DNA of 64,000 nucleotides from positions 62,001-126,000 of the forward strand of contig CACNWE010000001.1 of NCBI GenBank assembly GCA_902623995.1, read 5' to 3'. Below, piece after piece: positions 8,740-19,111 of this stretch. How positions within the stretch are numbered: the stretch's first letter is position 1; each line of letters begins with the position of its first letter. Position numbers and translations under genes: made by a program. The notes under the pieces were generated by a model that saw only the letters and a list, made by a program, of their open reading frames with translations, ran no database searches and was not told the origin of the DNA. This DNA comes from an uncultured SAR116 cluster alpha proteobacterium. GTDB taxonomy: Bacteria > Pseudomonadota > Alphaproteobacteria > Puniceispirillales > Marisalimonadaceae.

Positions 8740-9693
8740 ATGAAGAAAGAAAAAATCAATTTATATCTTGCATCACCAAGAGGTTTTTGTGCGGGTGTTG
8801 ATAGAGCTGTAAAGATTGTAGAGGAGTCTATTAAAAGATTTGGATCTCCAGTATATGTTAGACATGAAATAGTTCATAATAAAGACGTCGTTAATTCTTT
8901 AGCTAGAATAGGCGCTGTGTTTGTTGATGAAGTTAACGAGGCACCAACTGATCGTCCAATCATCTTCTCAGCTCATGGCGTTGCTAAATCAGTCATGAAT
9001 GAAGCAAAACAAAGGAAAATGATTTCTATAGATGCGACTTGTCCATTAGTAACTAAAGTTCATAATGAAACAATTCGTCATTATAATTTAGGAAGACACG
9101 TTTTATTGATTGGACATAAAAACCATGTAGAAGTAATTGGAACTATGGGGCAAGTTCCAAAAAATAATATTACTCTGATCGAAACAGAAGAAGACGCTTA
9201 TAAAGTTAAAATAGATAATCCAGACAATTTAGCTTTCGCTACCCAAACGACATTGTCTATAGATGATACAAGTAAAATTTTAAGTATTTTAAAATCTAGA
9301 TTTCCAAATATTAAAGGACCGAGTTCTGAAGATATTTGTTATGCAACTACAAATAGACAAATGGCAGTAAAATCAATGTCAAAAATATGTGATTGCATTT
9401 TAGTTATAGGAGCTGAAAATTCCTCTAATTCTGTTCGTCTTGTAGAAGTAGCGTTATCTCAAGGTGTAAAAAAAGCTATTTTAATACCCAACGAGAAAAA
9501 ACTTGATTTGTTTTTAAAAAAATTTAATCCCATAAAATCTCCAAATATTGGTTTAACTGCTGGTGCATCAGCACCAGAGACCCTAGTACAAGTGTTAATA
9601 TCTAAACTTAAAAAAGATTTTGAAGTTAATTTGATAGATCATGAAGTAACAAAAGAAGATGTTAAATTTAATTTACCAAAAATTTTACGATAA
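8740..9693 (+). CDS. ispH: 4-hydroxy-3-methylbut-2-enyl diphosphate reductase IspH
   Basis: Last enzyme of the MEP isoprenoid pathway, reducing HMBPP to IPP and DMAPP with a 4Fe-4S cluster. Three conserved cysteines are visible in GFCAGVDRA, ATCPLVTKVH and EDICYATTNRQ. The 317-residue length is normal. It feeds precursors to the carotenoid/retinal genes, ubiA and ctaB elsewhere in this window. Followed after 15 bases by thrB, as in many Alphaproteobacteria. Confidence 0.97.
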   Translation: MKKEKINLYLASPRGFCAGVDRAVKIVEESIKRFGSPVYVRHEIVHNKDVVNSLARIGAVFVDEVNEAPTDRPIIFSAHGVAKSVMNEAKQRKMISIDATCPLVTKVHNETIRHYNLGRHVLLIGHKNHVEVIGTMGQVPKNNITLIETEEDAYKVKIDNPDNLAFATQTTLSIDDTSKILSILKSRFPNIKGPSSEDICYATTNRQMAVKSMSKICDCILVIGAENSSNSVRLVEVALSQGVKKAILIPNEKKLDLFLKKFNPIKSPNIGLTAGASAPETLVQVLISKLKKDFEVNLIDHEVTKEDVKFNLPKILR

Positions 9694-9708
9694 GCTTAGG
9701 ATTTAGAG

Positions 9709-10686
9709 TTGGCAGTCTATACAAATTTAAATGAAGGTCATATAATAGATTTTTTAAAGCTATATGACATTGGTGAGTTAATTTCATTTTCTGGTATTAC
9801 AGAAGGAATAGAAAACAGTAACTTTCATTTAAAAACATCTAATGGTAATTATATACTAACTATTTTTGAAAAAAGAGTAGATGTTAAGGACATTCCTTTT
9901 TTTATTAAAATTATGCTTCATTTAAATAAAAATGGTTATTATTGTCCTAAACCAATATGTGATAAAAACGATAAATTTCTTCAAAAAATAAAAGGCAAAC
10001 CAACAATCGTTGTTAATTTTCTTGAGGGAAAATCCAAAAATAACGTAAGTATTGAAGATTGTAATCAAGTTGGGTCCAGCATGGGTCTTATGCACCTCTC
10101 TAGTAAAGATTTTGAACTTCAAAGAGATAACTCTCTTTCTATAAAAGGATGGCAAACATTAATTAAAAATTGTAATAATTCTGTACCAGTTAATGTATTA
10201 AATAAACTCCAACCTGAATTAATGAAAGATATACAAAATTCCTTTGATTTTGTTTCAAAATATTGGCCACATGAATTACCAAAAGGTTTTATTCATGGAG
10301 ATTTTTTTCCTGATAATGTTTTTTTTATTAATAATCAAATTACGGGAGTAATTGATTTTTATTTTTCATGCACTGATATACTTGCATATGATTTGGCAAT
10401 TGCTATTAATGCTTGGTGTTTTGATAAGCAATACAATTTTCAAAATAAAAAATATCAAGCTCTATTAAAAGGATACAACTCTAAAAGGAAATTAAGTAAA
10501 GATGAAGAATTCTTTTTACCACTTTTGTGTCAAGCTGCTTCACTACGTTTTTTATTAACAAGATTGTTTGATTGGGTAAACACACCTATTGAAGCTAATG
10601 TTGTTCTAAAAAATCCAGAAGAATACATAACAAAACACAAATATTTTAAGAAATTAATTAAAAATATTAAATATGTAGAAAATTAA
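9709..10686 (+). CDS. thrB: Homoserine kinase (choline-kinase-like type)
   Basis: Phosphorylates homoserine for threonine synthesis. It is the aminoglycoside-phosphotransferase-fold ThrB found in Alphaproteobacteria, 325 residues. Active-site motifs are HGDFFPDN with the catalytic Asp and the metal-binding VIDFYF. The start is TTG at 9709. It is accepted because translation then begins MAVYT, the conserved N-terminus of the family, and no in-frame ATG lies nearby that keeps it. It is in an operon with ispH and rnhA; threonine synthase lies at 15.5–16.9 kb. Confidence 0.93.
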   Translation: MAVYTNLNEGHIIDFLKLYDIGELISFSGITEGIENSNFHLKTSNGNYILTIFEKRVDVKDIPFFIKIMLHLNKNGYYCPKPICDKNDKFLQKIKGKPTIVVNFLEGKSKNNVSIEDCNQVGSSMGLMHLSSKDFELQRDNSLSIKGWQTLIKNCNNSVPVNVLNKLQPELMKDIQNSFDFVSKYWPHELPKGFIHGDFFPDNVFFINNQITGVIDFYFSCTDILAYDLAIAINAWCFDKQYNFQNKKYQALLKGYNSKRKLSKDEEFFLPLLCQAASLRFLLTRLFDWVNTPIEANVVLKNPEEYITKHKYFKKLIKNIKYVEN

Positions 10687-10688
10687 TC

Positions 10689-11120
10689 ATGAAAAAAGAA
10701 ATTACTATTTTTACTGATGGAGCATGTTCTGGAAACCCTGGAAAAGGTGGATGGGGAGCTGTTTTACTTTATCAGGACAATGAAAAACATTTATCTGGAT
10801 CAGAAAAATTAACTACAAATAATAGAATGGAACTTAAGGCAACAATTGAGGCTTTAAAAGCAATAAAACACCCAAGTAAAATAAAATTATATACAGATTC
10901 AAAATATGTTAAAAATGGGATAACAGAATGGATTATTAATTGGAAAAAAAATGGATGGAAAACTGCTAATAAAAAAAAAGTATCCAATAAAGAGCTTTGG
11001 ATTGAACTAGATGAAAATGTGAATCTTCATAATGTAGAATGGTTTTGGGTTAAAGGACATTCTGGAAACCATTATAATGAAATTGCAGATAAATTGGCTG
11101 TAAATGCAATGAACGATTAA
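10689..11120 (+). CDS. rnhA: Ribonuclease HI
   Basis: Degrades the RNA strand of RNA–DNA hybrids. The 143 residues carry the DEDD active site: [11 protein letters not shown] (Asp10), RMELKA (Glu48), YTDSKYV (Asp about 70) and a late Asp in EIADKLA. It starts two bases after thrB, so translation is coupled. Confidence 0.97.
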   Translation: MKKEITIFTDGACSGNPGKGGWGAVLLYQDNEKHLSGSEKLTTNNRMELKATIEALKAIKHPSKIKLYTDSKYVKNGITEWIINWKKNGWKTANKKKVSNKELWIELDENVNLHNVEWFWVKGHSGNHYNEIADKLAVNAMND

Positions 11121-11130
11121 TAATAAAATA

Positions 11131-11610
11131 CTATAGATTTTTTAAAATATTTTCTGCAGTTGAAACCTCAAATGCTCCAACTTCTTCTACAAATGACTTT
11201 CTGATTACATTATCATCAACTATCATTGCAAATCTTCTTGATCTATGGCCCATTATTCTACCAAAATTCATATCTAGACCAAGAGACTGTGAAACTGAAC
11301 AATCAGAATCAGACAACATGTCAATTTTTCCTTCAACTTCATTTGCTAACCCCCATGCACGCATTACATGTGGATCATTTACTGCCATACATGCAATTAT
11401 ATCTATACCTTTATCTTTGATATCTTGATAATATTTTATATAACCTGGCAAATGCTTAGCAGAACATGTCGGTGTAAAAGCTCCAGGTAAAGCAAACAAA
11501 ACAACTTTATTCGATTTAAAATAATCATCAGTTTTGACCTCTTTTACTCCCTCACTATCTTTTATTAGAAATATTCCAGAGGGGAAATTATTACCAATAA
11601 TAGTTGACAT
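11131..11610 (-). CDS. Peroxiredoxin, Prx5 type
   Basis: A 159-residue AhpC/TSA-family peroxidase with the peroxidatic cysteine in PGAFTPTCSAKHLPGY (Cys49). Further cysteines near residues 75 and 105 could act as resolving partners. Prx5-type enzymes reduce hydrogen peroxide and organic peroxides, often with glutathione or glutaredoxin as donor. It converges on rnhA with a 10-base gap. Confidence 0.93.
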   Translation of the reverse strand: MSTIIGNNFPSGIFLIKDSEGVKEVKTDDYFKSNKVVLFALPGAFTPTCSAKHLPGYIKYYQDIKDKGIDIIACMAVNDPHVMRAWGLANEVEGKIDMLSDSDCSVSQSLGLDMNFGRIMGHRSRRFAMIVDDNVIRKSFVEEVGAFEVSTAENILKNL

Positions 11611-11671
11611 GCAAACTCCATATATTTTTTTAAATTATACTTAAACTATATCACTGTGTTTTAAAATAAAA

Positions 11672-13642
11672 TTATTTAGCTATTTTAATATATTTCTGGA
11701 TTTCTTTAATAGTCAGTAATTCAGGTAGAATTTTTCCATTTAATAATAATGGTCCATAAATTTCATTATACGGTATTCCATAACGTTGTTTTTTAGTTAA
11801 GAATTTTTTAATATTTTTGTTCGGCTTAGTCCAATCTAAGACTAGAACTTTTACATTATTTCTTTTAAAAATTTCTGATACTTGTTTAGTTTCAAGTACC
11901 AAAGCTTTATTCACCTGACATGTTATACACCAATCTGCAGTTATATCGACAAATACTATTTCACCTTTTGCTGCCAACTGATTTGGTAATGAAATATTTT
12001 TGTTTATATCCCAATTAACTATCTCTAAATTAGAATAGTTATTTAAATTGGTTTCAATTTTTGTCTCTAATTTCACTAATATATTTATTAACCATAATGA
12101 AGTAAGTAGAAGGGAAGTAGCCATAATTTTTTTAAAAGTTACTAACCATTTACCAGGCTTTGGAATAATTGATATAATTTTTGGAAATAACATTATTAGA
12201 ATTAGGGGTAATGACAAACCTAGACCCATAATTAAAAGAATAGAAAAAATTTCGACAGTACCTCCAGATAAGGCAAAACCAACTGCAGTACCCACTAATG
12301 GCGCTGTACATGGAGTAGCTAATAAAGTTAATGTAATTCCAGTAATAAAATCGCCTACAAAACCCTCCCCCCTATATGATAGAATATTTAAAACTTTTGA
12401 AGGTAAGAAAAAATTAAATAACCCTAAGAGATTAAAACCAAAAAAAGCTGTTAGTAAAATCATAAAAATTAGAAAATATGGATTTTGAAATTGCACACCC
12501 CACCCAACAAGTTCACCCGCAGACTTAACAATGTAAGTAACAAAAGCTAACAATAAAAAAGATGTTAATATACCCAATATATTAAATGATATTTTCTTTC
12601 TAAATATTGCTTTGTTTTCTGTTCTTAGATTTACTATTTGAATCATTTTCAAAGATAATACAGGGAGAACACAGGGCATAAAATTTAAAATAAATCCCCC
12701 AATTAAAGCAATTATGAAAATTTCAAAACCAATTGAAATTTTATTTTCATTAAATTTTAATAAATTTTTATTAAGTAAATTTGACTGTTTAGTTATAATT
12801 TTCTCATAACTTATGTTATTACTTAGAAATGTTAATTTTAAAAATTCAAATTCATAGTCTTTTTTTTCCTTAAAATTAATAGTTAGATTTAAAAGTTCAC
12901 CATTTTTTGAATATCTAGGTTTCTCAAAAATGAATTCTTTATTATCTTCTATAATTATATCATAAGGGCTTATATTTAATTTATTTATAAATGATAATCT
13001 TAGTTTATCATCAGATTGAGCGAATGAGAAAAGTTCTAAATCTTTACTTTCTAGAAACTTAGGTACCTTATTCTTATATCTAAGTATGTCTTTTAATTTA
13101 GAATTGTCTTCATAATGTTTAGTTAATTTACTTAAATCATAATTAAAACTTACTGGAACACATATTTCTGCACATACTTGTGCCTCAAATTGAAGTGGTC
13201 CTGATATCTTTTTGTTTTTGTTTAACCGTTCTATAACTATTGGAAAAATTACTTCATTTTCGTAACCAAATGTCTCAATCCCGAAAAACTTAAATCTTTT
13301 AGGGTTTGGAAATAGTAAATTCATTGATTTAATATTATTTCCTATTTCCCATTTGATTTCTGGAGGCAGTCCTGCATCACCTGGATTTCTCCAATATATT
13401 TTCCATTCTGGTAAGAGGTTTACTTGTAAACCTATAAGAATTTTTGTTGGTGTGGTTTCAAATATTTTACCAAATAAAATATCAAATTTAACAAAATCAT
13501 AATTTTCGTTAGTTATAGTATTTTGATTTGAAGCTAAGATGTTAGAGTTAGATTTGCTTATATTAGTCAAGCTAATTAAAGTTAAAAACAACAACAAAAT
13601 TAAAACTTTATAGCATTTTAAATGTACTAGTTTATTGTGCAT
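11672..13642 (-). CDS. DsbD/ScsB-like thiol:disulfide transmembrane reductase
   Basis: A 656-residue three-part protein. After a signal peptide come an N-terminal periplasmic domain (about 40–290) with CAEIC (Cys157/Cys161), a polytopic membrane domain (about 300–520) with the conserved cysteines in MPCVLPVL and ATPCTAPLVG, and a C-terminal thioredoxin domain with WCITC (Cys572/Cys575). It should carry electrons from cytoplasmic thioredoxin to the periplasm. The N-terminal CxxxC resembles ScsB-type proteins more than E. coli DsbD. It is divergent from yqgE. Confidence 0.9.
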   Translation of the reverse strand: MHNKLVHLKCYKVLILLLFLTLISLTNISKSNSNILASNQNTITNENYDFVKFDILFGKIFETTPTKILIGLQVNLLPEWKIYWRNPGDAGLPPEIKWEIGNNIKSMNLLFPNPKRFKFFGIETFGYENEVIFPIVIERLNKNKKISGPLQFEAQVCAEICVPVSFNYDLSKLTKHYEDNSKLKDILRYKNKVPKFLESKDLELFSFAQSDDKLRLSFINKLNISPYDIIIEDNKEFIFEKPRYSKNGELLNLTINFKEKKDYEFEFLKLTFLSNNISYEKIITKQSNLLNKNLLKFNENKISIGFEIFIIALIGGFILNFMPCVLPVLSLKMIQIVNLRTENKAIFRKKISFNILGILTSFLLLAFVTYIVKSAGELVGWGVQFQNPYFLIFMILLTAFFGFNLLGLFNFFLPSKVLNILSYRGEGFVGDFITGITLTLLATPCTAPLVGTAVGFALSGGTVEIFSILLIMGLGLSLPLILIMLFPKIISIIPKPGKWLVTFKKIMATSLLLTSLWLINILVKLETKIETNLNNYSNLEIVNWDINKNISLPNQLAAKGEIVFVDITADWCITCQVNKALVLETKQVSEIFKRNNVKVLVLDWTKPNKNIKKFLTKKQRYGIPYNEIYGPLLLNGKILPELLTIKEIQKYIKIAK

Positions 13643-13695
13643 TATTTCTTTTTGGTTATTATAAGAATTGTCAGTAATATATTGGAATTACAATC

Positions 13696-14256
13696 ATGGA
13701 TCAAGAATTGTTAGGTAAACTGCTAATTGCCTCTCCAGGACTTGAAGACATAAGATTTCAGGATTCTGTGATTTTGATTTGTGAACATTCTAAAAATGCC
13801 ACAATGGGTTTAATCCTAAATAAACCTCTATACAATTTTGACACATCCCAGTTTTTAAAAAAAATGAAAATTAATTCTGTCACTAATATTAAACCAAGCC
13901 CTACTTTTTTTGGGGGTCCTGTCCATCTAAATCAAGGTTTTATTATACATTCTAATGAAAAAAAATATAAAACATCTGAAAATATTTTAGATGATGTAAT
14001 GATTACAAGTTCAGAAGAAATCTTAATTGATATTTCAAAAGATAAATCACCAGAATATGCAAAAATTTTCTTGGGATGTGCCGTGTGGGATCAAGGACAA
14101 CTTAACAATGAAATACTAGAAAATTCTTGGATTATAACTAACTCAAATAAAGATCTGATATTTCATAATCACTTGGAATTTTCGTTATGGAAAAAATGTT
14201 TAAAAAACATGGGTGTAGATCCAAGTAAGTTAGTCTCATATTCAGGAAGTGCCTAG
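13696..14256 (+). CDS. YqgE/AlgH family protein (DUF179)
   Basis: A 186-residue member of the UPF0301/YqgE family, recognised by LIASPGL near residue 10, the ICEH motif, GLILNKP and FFGGPV. The biochemical role is not established; pseudomonad AlgH is linked to alginate regulation, which need not hold here. It is divergent from the DsbD-like gene, which leaves about 50 bases for both promoters. Confidence 0.92.
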   Translation: MDQELLGKLLIASPGLEDIRFQDSVILICEHSKNATMGLILNKPLYNFDTSQFLKKMKINSVTNIKPSPTFFGGPVHLNQGFIIHSNEKKYKTSENILDDVMITSSEEILIDISKDKSPEYAKIFLGCAVWDQGQLNNEILENSWIITNSNKDLIFHNHLEFSLWKKCLKNMGVDPSKLVSYSGSA

Positions 14257-14264
14257 TGGATATT

Positions 14265-15521
14265 TTAATTTAGTATTGTTGAAATTTCTAATTTTTTTAA
14301 GGAGTTAGCGTTTGGTCCTATAACAGATAAAACTGGTTTAGCAGAATTTAACAACTTTTCACATAAATCATAAATAGAAGAAATAGATATATTTTCTATA
14401 CTTCTAATAACCTCTTTAGTTTCTATCAATTTTCTAAAACTAATCATATTTTTTGCAAAATATTCTGACCTTGAACTGTTACTCTCTTGACCCATTATAA
14501 AACCAGATTTCATTTGTGATTTTGCTCTATCAAGCTCTTCAGAAGATATGAATTTTTTTATTTTTTTCCATTCTATTAAACTTGCTTCAAGTAATTGATC
14601 AACATCGTTAGGTGAAGTTCCAGCATAAAAACCAAATACGCCAGAAGAATTTTGCATCTGTGTAAAACTAAAAATGGAATAACATAAACCTCTTTTTTCT
14701 CTAATCTCTTGAAATAATCTCGAAGACATTCCACCACCTAATATAATTGATAGCGCTCTGAGAGAAAAACGGTCAATATCTATGTTTTTTAAACCTTCAA
14801 TACCAAATACTAGCTGTGTTTGCTCTAAGTCTCTATCTTCTGCAATAAATCCTGTTGTCCATTCAGAATTGACTTTTTTAGGTTTATTACCTTTTTTGAT
14901 TTCTGAAAATTTTTCTTCAACGATTTTAAATAAATGATCCTTATTTAAGTTTCCAGACATAGAGACTACCATGTTTTCTGGGGTATAATTTGAATCTAGA
15001 AAGAATTTTAAATCAGATTGTTTAAAACTACTTACAGTTTCTTTGGTGCCAAGAATGGGTCTTCCCATTGGTTGATTTTTAAAAGCAGTTTTAGTAAAAT
15101 TTTCAAATACTCTATCGTCTGGAGCATCATAAGATTGTCCTATCTCAGAAATTATAACTCCTCTTTCTCTCTCAATTTCATCTTTAGGGAAAGTCGAGTT
15201 TTTTATAATGTCTGAGAGTATATCAACTCCTAACTCAGCATTTTCTTTCAATACTTTGAGAAAATAAGCCGTTACCTCTTTACTAGTGTAAGCATTGATA
15301 TCACCTCCAACATCTTCAATCTCTCGTGCTATTGTTTCGGCATTTCTATTTTTGGTTCCTTTAAAAGCCATATGTTCTAACATATGAGCAATTCCACATT
15401 CATCATTATTTTCGTTAGAACTGCCTGCGCCTATCCAAACTCCAATAGATGCGCTCTCAACATCAATTTGATCATTAATAATTGTTATACCATTATCAAG
15501 AGTTTTAAATTCTACACTCAT
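14265..15521 (-). CDS. M16 zinc peptidase, processing-peptidase-like
   Basis: A 418-residue M16B metallopeptidase with the inverted zinc motif HMLEH (His46, Glu49, His50), a downstream Glu in the ERERGVIISEI helix, and the glycine-rich GGGMSSRLFQEIREKRGLCY in the C-terminal half. It is related to mitochondrial processing peptidase beta. It overlaps thrC by four bases and closes the oxidase operon. The thrC–M16 pair is conserved in Alphaproteobacteria. Confidence 0.94.
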   Translation of the reverse strand: MSVEFKTLDNGITIINDQIDVESASIGVWIGAGSSNENNDECGIAHMLEHMAFKGTKNRNAETIAREIEDVGGDINAYTSKEVTAYFLKVLKENAELGVDILSDIIKNSTFPKDEIERERGVIISEIGQSYDAPDDRVFENFTKTAFKNQPMGRPILGTKETVSSFKQSDLKFFLDSNYTPENMVVSMSGNLNKDHLFKIVEEKFSEIKKGNKPKKVNSEWTTGFIAEDRDLEQTQLVFGIEGLKNIDIDRFSLRALSIILGGGMSSRLFQEIREKRGLCYSIFSFTQMQNSSGVFGFYAGTSPNDVDQLLEASLIEWKKIKKFISSEELDRAKSQMKSGFIMGQESNSSRSEYFAKNMISFRKLIETKEVIRSIENISISSIYDLCEKLLNSAKPVLSVIGPNANSLKKLEISTILN

Positions 15522-16936
15522 AACATTCTCGTAGATTTTATAATATATTCTTGAACATCTTTTAAATTAGGATCAATTGTTTTGAAGTATTCTTTTCGAC
15601 TCATAATTTGATCTAAATGCAAAGGAAACTTAGGTATTATACCAATACTTTTTTTTATAACTTGTGGAAATTTTGCGGGGTGTGCACAAGCAAGAGAAAT
15701 TATTGGAGAATCATTAGAAATAATTTTTTGTTCAATTGCTTTTTGTGTAGCGCCGAAACCTATAGCACTATGAGGATCGAGCATATATTTATAATCAATG
15801 TATGTCTTTTTAATTATATTAAGAGTATCTAAATCACTAATCTTAAAACCAGAAAATAAATTATTAATTTTGTTGAGTTGGTGTTGATTAATTTGAAAGT
15901 TTCCATCAACTTTAAAGTCGTTCATTTGCTTTTTGACTAAATTTGTGTCCCTATCATTTATTTCGAATAATAATCTCTCAAAATTGCTAGAAACTTGAAT
16001 ATCCATGCTTGGGCTATAAGAAGGAGAAACATTTTTTCGTTTCATAATACCACTTTCAAAAAATCTAGTAAGGATATCATTTTGATTTGAACCACATATC
16101 AATCTAGAAATAGGAAGTCCCATTTTTTTTGCCATCCATCCTGCTAAAATATTTCCAAAATTACCTGTAGGCACTGAAAAAACAACCTCTTTTTCTGGAG
16201 ATCCTACTTTAAGCGCTGAGTAGAAATAATAAACAATTTGAGGTAATAGTCTTACCCAGTTTATTGAATTTATAGCTGAGAGTGATGTACGATCTTTAAA
16301 ATTTAAATCTTCAAAACAATCTTTAACGATTGCTTGACATCCATCAAAATCAGTTTTCACAGATAAAGCATGAGCTCCGTCTTCATTTATCCAAGTCATT
16401 TGTTTTTGTTGAACTTCTGAAACCCTTTTGTGCGGAAAAAGTATAAAAATATCGATATTTTCTTTCCCTTTAAATGCCTCTAAAGCAGCAGAACCAGTAT
16501 CACCGCTAGTCGCACCCAAAATTACAGCTCTTTTATTCTTTTTTTCAAGTGCTATATTAAATGCTCTGGACAAAAATTGCATAGCATAATCTTTAAATGC
16601 TAGTGTTGGACCATGAAAAAGCTCAAGAATGTATGTGTTTTCCTTAAGCTCTTTTAAAGGAGCTACTTCATTACCAAATGTTGAATAAGTAGCTTTACAT
16701 ATATTTGAAATATCATCCTCATCCAAAAAAGGTTGTATAAAGGGTTTTAAAATTTTAGAAGCTAACTTTGAATAGCTAAGTTCTTTCATGTTTTTTAAGT
16801 CAACATGACTAAAACTTGGCCATTTTTCTGGCATAAATAACCCACCATCTCTCGCTAAGCCAGATAAAAGAACCTCTTCATATGAAAGAGAATCATCTCC
16901 ACCTCTTGTACTTGAATATTTAATATAATCATCCAT
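15518..16936 (-). CDS. thrC: Threonine synthase
   Basis: PLP-dependent conversion of O-phosphohomoserine to threonine. It has 472 residues with the PLP lysine in LAFKDYAMQF near residue 115, the phosphate-binding loop GATSGDTGSAA and the late SVPTGNFGNI motif. It overlaps the upstream surf1 by eight bases and the downstream M16 gene by four, so translation is probably coupled. Confidence 0.97.
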   Translation of the reverse strand: MDDYIKYSSTRGGDDSLSYEEVLLSGLARDGGLFMPEKWPSFSHVDLKNMKELSYSKLASKILKPFIQPFLDEDDISNICKATYSTFGNEVAPLKELKENTYILELFHGPTLAFKDYAMQFLSRAFNIALEKKNKRAVILGATSGDTGSAALEAFKGKENIDIFILFPHKRVSEVQQKQMTWINEDGAHALSVKTDFDGCQAIVKDCFEDLNFKDRTSLSAINSINWVRLLPQIVYYFYSALKVGSPEKEVVFSVPTGNFGNILAGWMAKKMGLPISRLICGSNQNDILTRFFESGIMKRKNVSPSYSPSMDIQVSSNFERLLFEINDRDTNLVKKQMNDFKVDGNFQINQHQLNKINNLFSGFKISDLDTLNIIKKTYIDYKYMLDPHSAIGFGATQKAIEQKIISNDSPIISLACAHPAKFPQVIKKSIGIIPKFPLHLDQIMSRKEYFKTIDPNLKDVQEYIIKSTRML

Positions 16937-17672
16937 TTCGTTTATTCTTTTTAAATATTAATCTTCCAGATGACACATGATATGAAAAGTACACAAATAG
17001 AAGAGATAAAGCTAATCCATACCAAGTTATTGCATATGATAAATGTTGATTGCGAAATTTAGGTTCACCATCTACTCCGATAGGCAGTGTCAGCTTTTCA
17101 CCAATACGCAAAGCGTCAATATAATAATCATTAATTGTTTTGTTTGAGATAATATTTATAAAGTCAAAAATCTGATTAGGTACAATTGTAAACCAAAAAC
17201 CATTTTCTCCGTCATTTTCTGGAACAAAATAACCTTTCTTTTGTGGATATCTTATAATTCCATTTAATTTTACTAAACCTTTGGTAAGACTAAACTTCCT
17301 TTTGTCAGGATTTTTATAACTCTCTGATACCCAACCTCTGTTAATAAGAACAATTTTGTTATTTTGCATTGTAAATGGAGTTATCACGTGAAATCCTGCG
17401 TTACCTTCGTAAGTTTTACCTGTAATATAAATTTCATTACTGTGCATAAAACGACCTAAAATAACAATAGACTTAAATTCATTAATTGAAGACTTCTCTA
17501 GTTCAGCAGGATCAGTTATTGGATTAGATTGACTTTGCGTAAGATAATTTTTAATAAGTGCTTCTTTCCAAAATAGTCTTTTAACTTGCCAAGTACCAAA
17601 ACTAATTAAAATAGCAAAAATTAATATAGAAAATATTGATGGCCATAACATTGGCTTAAATTGTATTTTCAT
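16929..17672 (-). CDS. SURF1 family cytochrome oxidase assembly protein
   Basis: A 247-residue protein with membrane helices at both ends (about 12–30 and 210–230) and a periplasmic domain between. It contains the family features FGTWQVKRLFWK and NRGWV. SURF1 helps insert heme a into subunit I of aa3 oxidase. It sits directly downstream of the oxidase genes. Confidence 0.94.
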   Translation of the reverse strand: MKIQFKPMLWPSIFSILIFAILISFGTWQVKRLFWKEALIKNYLTQSQSNPITDPAELEKSSINEFKSIVILGRFMHSNEIYITGKTYEGNAGFHVITPFTMQNNKIVLINRGWVSESYKNPDKRKFSLTKGLVKLNGIIRYPQKKGYFVPENDGENGFWFTIVPNQIFDFINIISNKTINDYYIDALRIGEKLTLPIGVDGEPKFRNQHLSYAITWYGLALSLLFVYFSYHVSSGRLIFKKNKRNG

Positions 17673-17717
17673 TATTAGTATATAAACCTTATTTTTAACA
17701 AGTATTATAAATACCTA

Positions 17718-18503
17718 TCAACCACCCCACCAATATATACAAACAAATAAAAATAACCAAACAACATCAACAAAATGCCAATACCAAGCTGCTGCTTCAA
17801 ACCCAAAGTGATGATCAGCAGTAAAATGACCTTTAAGACCTCTAAATAAGCAAACTGTTAAAAATATTGTTCCAACTAATACGTGAAATCCATGGAAACC
17901 AGTAGCCATATAAAAAGTTGAAGCATAAATTCCATCAGTAAACGCAAAAGTGGCATGCTGATATTCATATGCTTGAACCACTGTAAATATTGCACCTAAG
18001 ATTATAGTTAAAATAAGACCTGTTATAAAATCTTTTCTATTATCATGTTGAAGAGCGTGATGAGACCAGGTAACTGTACAACCAGATAATAGTAATATTA
18101 GTGTATTAATTAAAGGTAGATCAAATGGGTCTAAAGCTACAATACCTTCTGGTGGCCACACACCAGTATCAGGATATAAACTTGAATCAAAAAAAGCCCA
18201 AAAAAAAGCGACAAAAAACATAACCTCAGAGCAAATAAAAAAAATCATGCCATATCTCATACCTATTTGGACGATAGGTGTGTGATGACCTTGGTATTCA
18301 GCTTCTCTTACAATGTCCCTCCACCAATAAAACATGGTAGCTAACACCATAAACAAACCTGCACCTAAGACCCATAACGAGTATGGATATTCATGCATAT
18401 ATAACGTAAGCCCAAGAAAAAGGGTAAAGCCAGCAGCAGATCCTAAGGCAGGCCAAGGACTCGGTTCAACTAAGTGATATTGATGTTTTTGTTCACCGCT
18501 CAT
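17718..18503 (-). CDS. ctaE: Cytochrome c oxidase subunit III
   Basis: A 261-residue, seven-helix subunit with the conserved HHAL stretch, GFHGFHV and the C-terminal WHFVDVVWLFLF. It stabilises the aa3 oxidase and its proton uptake. A strong ribosome site (AAGGAG) precedes the ATG. A gap of 68 bases separates it from ctaG. Confidence 0.97.
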   Translation of the reverse strand: MSGEQKHQYHLVEPSPWPALGSAAGFTLFLGLTLYMHEYPYSLWVLGAGLFMVLATMFYWWRDIVREAEYQGHHTPIVQIGMRYGMIFFICSEVMFFVAFFWAFFDSSLYPDTGVWPPEGIVALDPFDLPLINTLILLLSGCTVTWSHHALQHDNRKDFITGLILTIILGAIFTVVQAYEYQHATFAFTDGIYASTFYMATGFHGFHVLVGTIFLTVCLFRGLKGHFTADHHFGFEAAAWYWHFVDVVWLFLFVCIYWWGG

Positions 18504-18571
18504 TACATTCTCCTTAATTAAACTTTATATATCCTACTCAACTTAATCCAAAAATATTTTTGAATTATAAA

Positions 18572-19111
18572 CTATGTTTCAGCATTAAAAAATGTATACG
18601 ACAAAGTTATCTCTTCCAAGTTTTTTGTGTTTTCATCGTCATTTATGCTTGGGTCAACATAAAATGACACAGGCATTTTAACCTCTTCACCTGGCTGAAG
18701 TGTTTGTTTTACAAAACAAAAACAATCAACTTTCATAAAAACACTTCCAGCTTTCGGAGGAGATACGTTAAATACTGCTGTACCTGTTGTTGGTTTGTTT
18801 GATAAATTTTTTGCTGTATAGTAAATAACTTGTTGTATACCAGGTTGAACAATTATTTCTTGTTTAGGAGCCTTAAACTCCCAATTAAGTTCTTGTGAGA
18901 TATTTGAATCAAATCTTATTTGAATGTTTTTATATTGCCCATTTGATCCTGGAGCTATTGAAGCTCTTTGAACCGTCCCTGCATATCCAGTAACTCTACA
19001 AAACAAATCATACAACGGAACAGACGCAAAAGATAAACCAAGCATAAAAAAAACAATTAGGAATGCCCATTTTAAAGAATTATTATTTTTTTTTGATAAA
19101 CTTGAAGACAT
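18572..19111 (-). CDS. ctaG: Cytochrome c oxidase assembly protein CtaG (Cox11)
   Basis: A 179-residue copper chaperone for the CuB site. It has one N-terminal membrane helix (about residues 13–33) and a periplasmic immunoglobulin-like domain with the copper-binding CFCF motif near residue 130. Its ATG follows directly on the stop codon of the CoxF-like gene. Confidence 0.96.
   Translation of the reverse strand: MSSSLSKKNNNSLKWAFLIVFFMLGLSFASVPLYDLFCRVTGYAGTVQRASIAPGSNGQYKNIQIRFDSNISQELNWEFKAPKQEIIVQPGIQQVIYYTAKNLSNKPTTGTAVFNVSPPKAGSVFMKVDCFCFVKQTLQPGEEVKMPVSFYVDPSINDDENTKNLEEITLSYTFFNAET

Noticed and set aside
12048-12488. 146-codon open frame opposite the DsbD-like gene
   Set aside because: It lies wholly antisense to a clear membrane domain and has no recognisable motifs; AT-rich codons make long antisense frames common.
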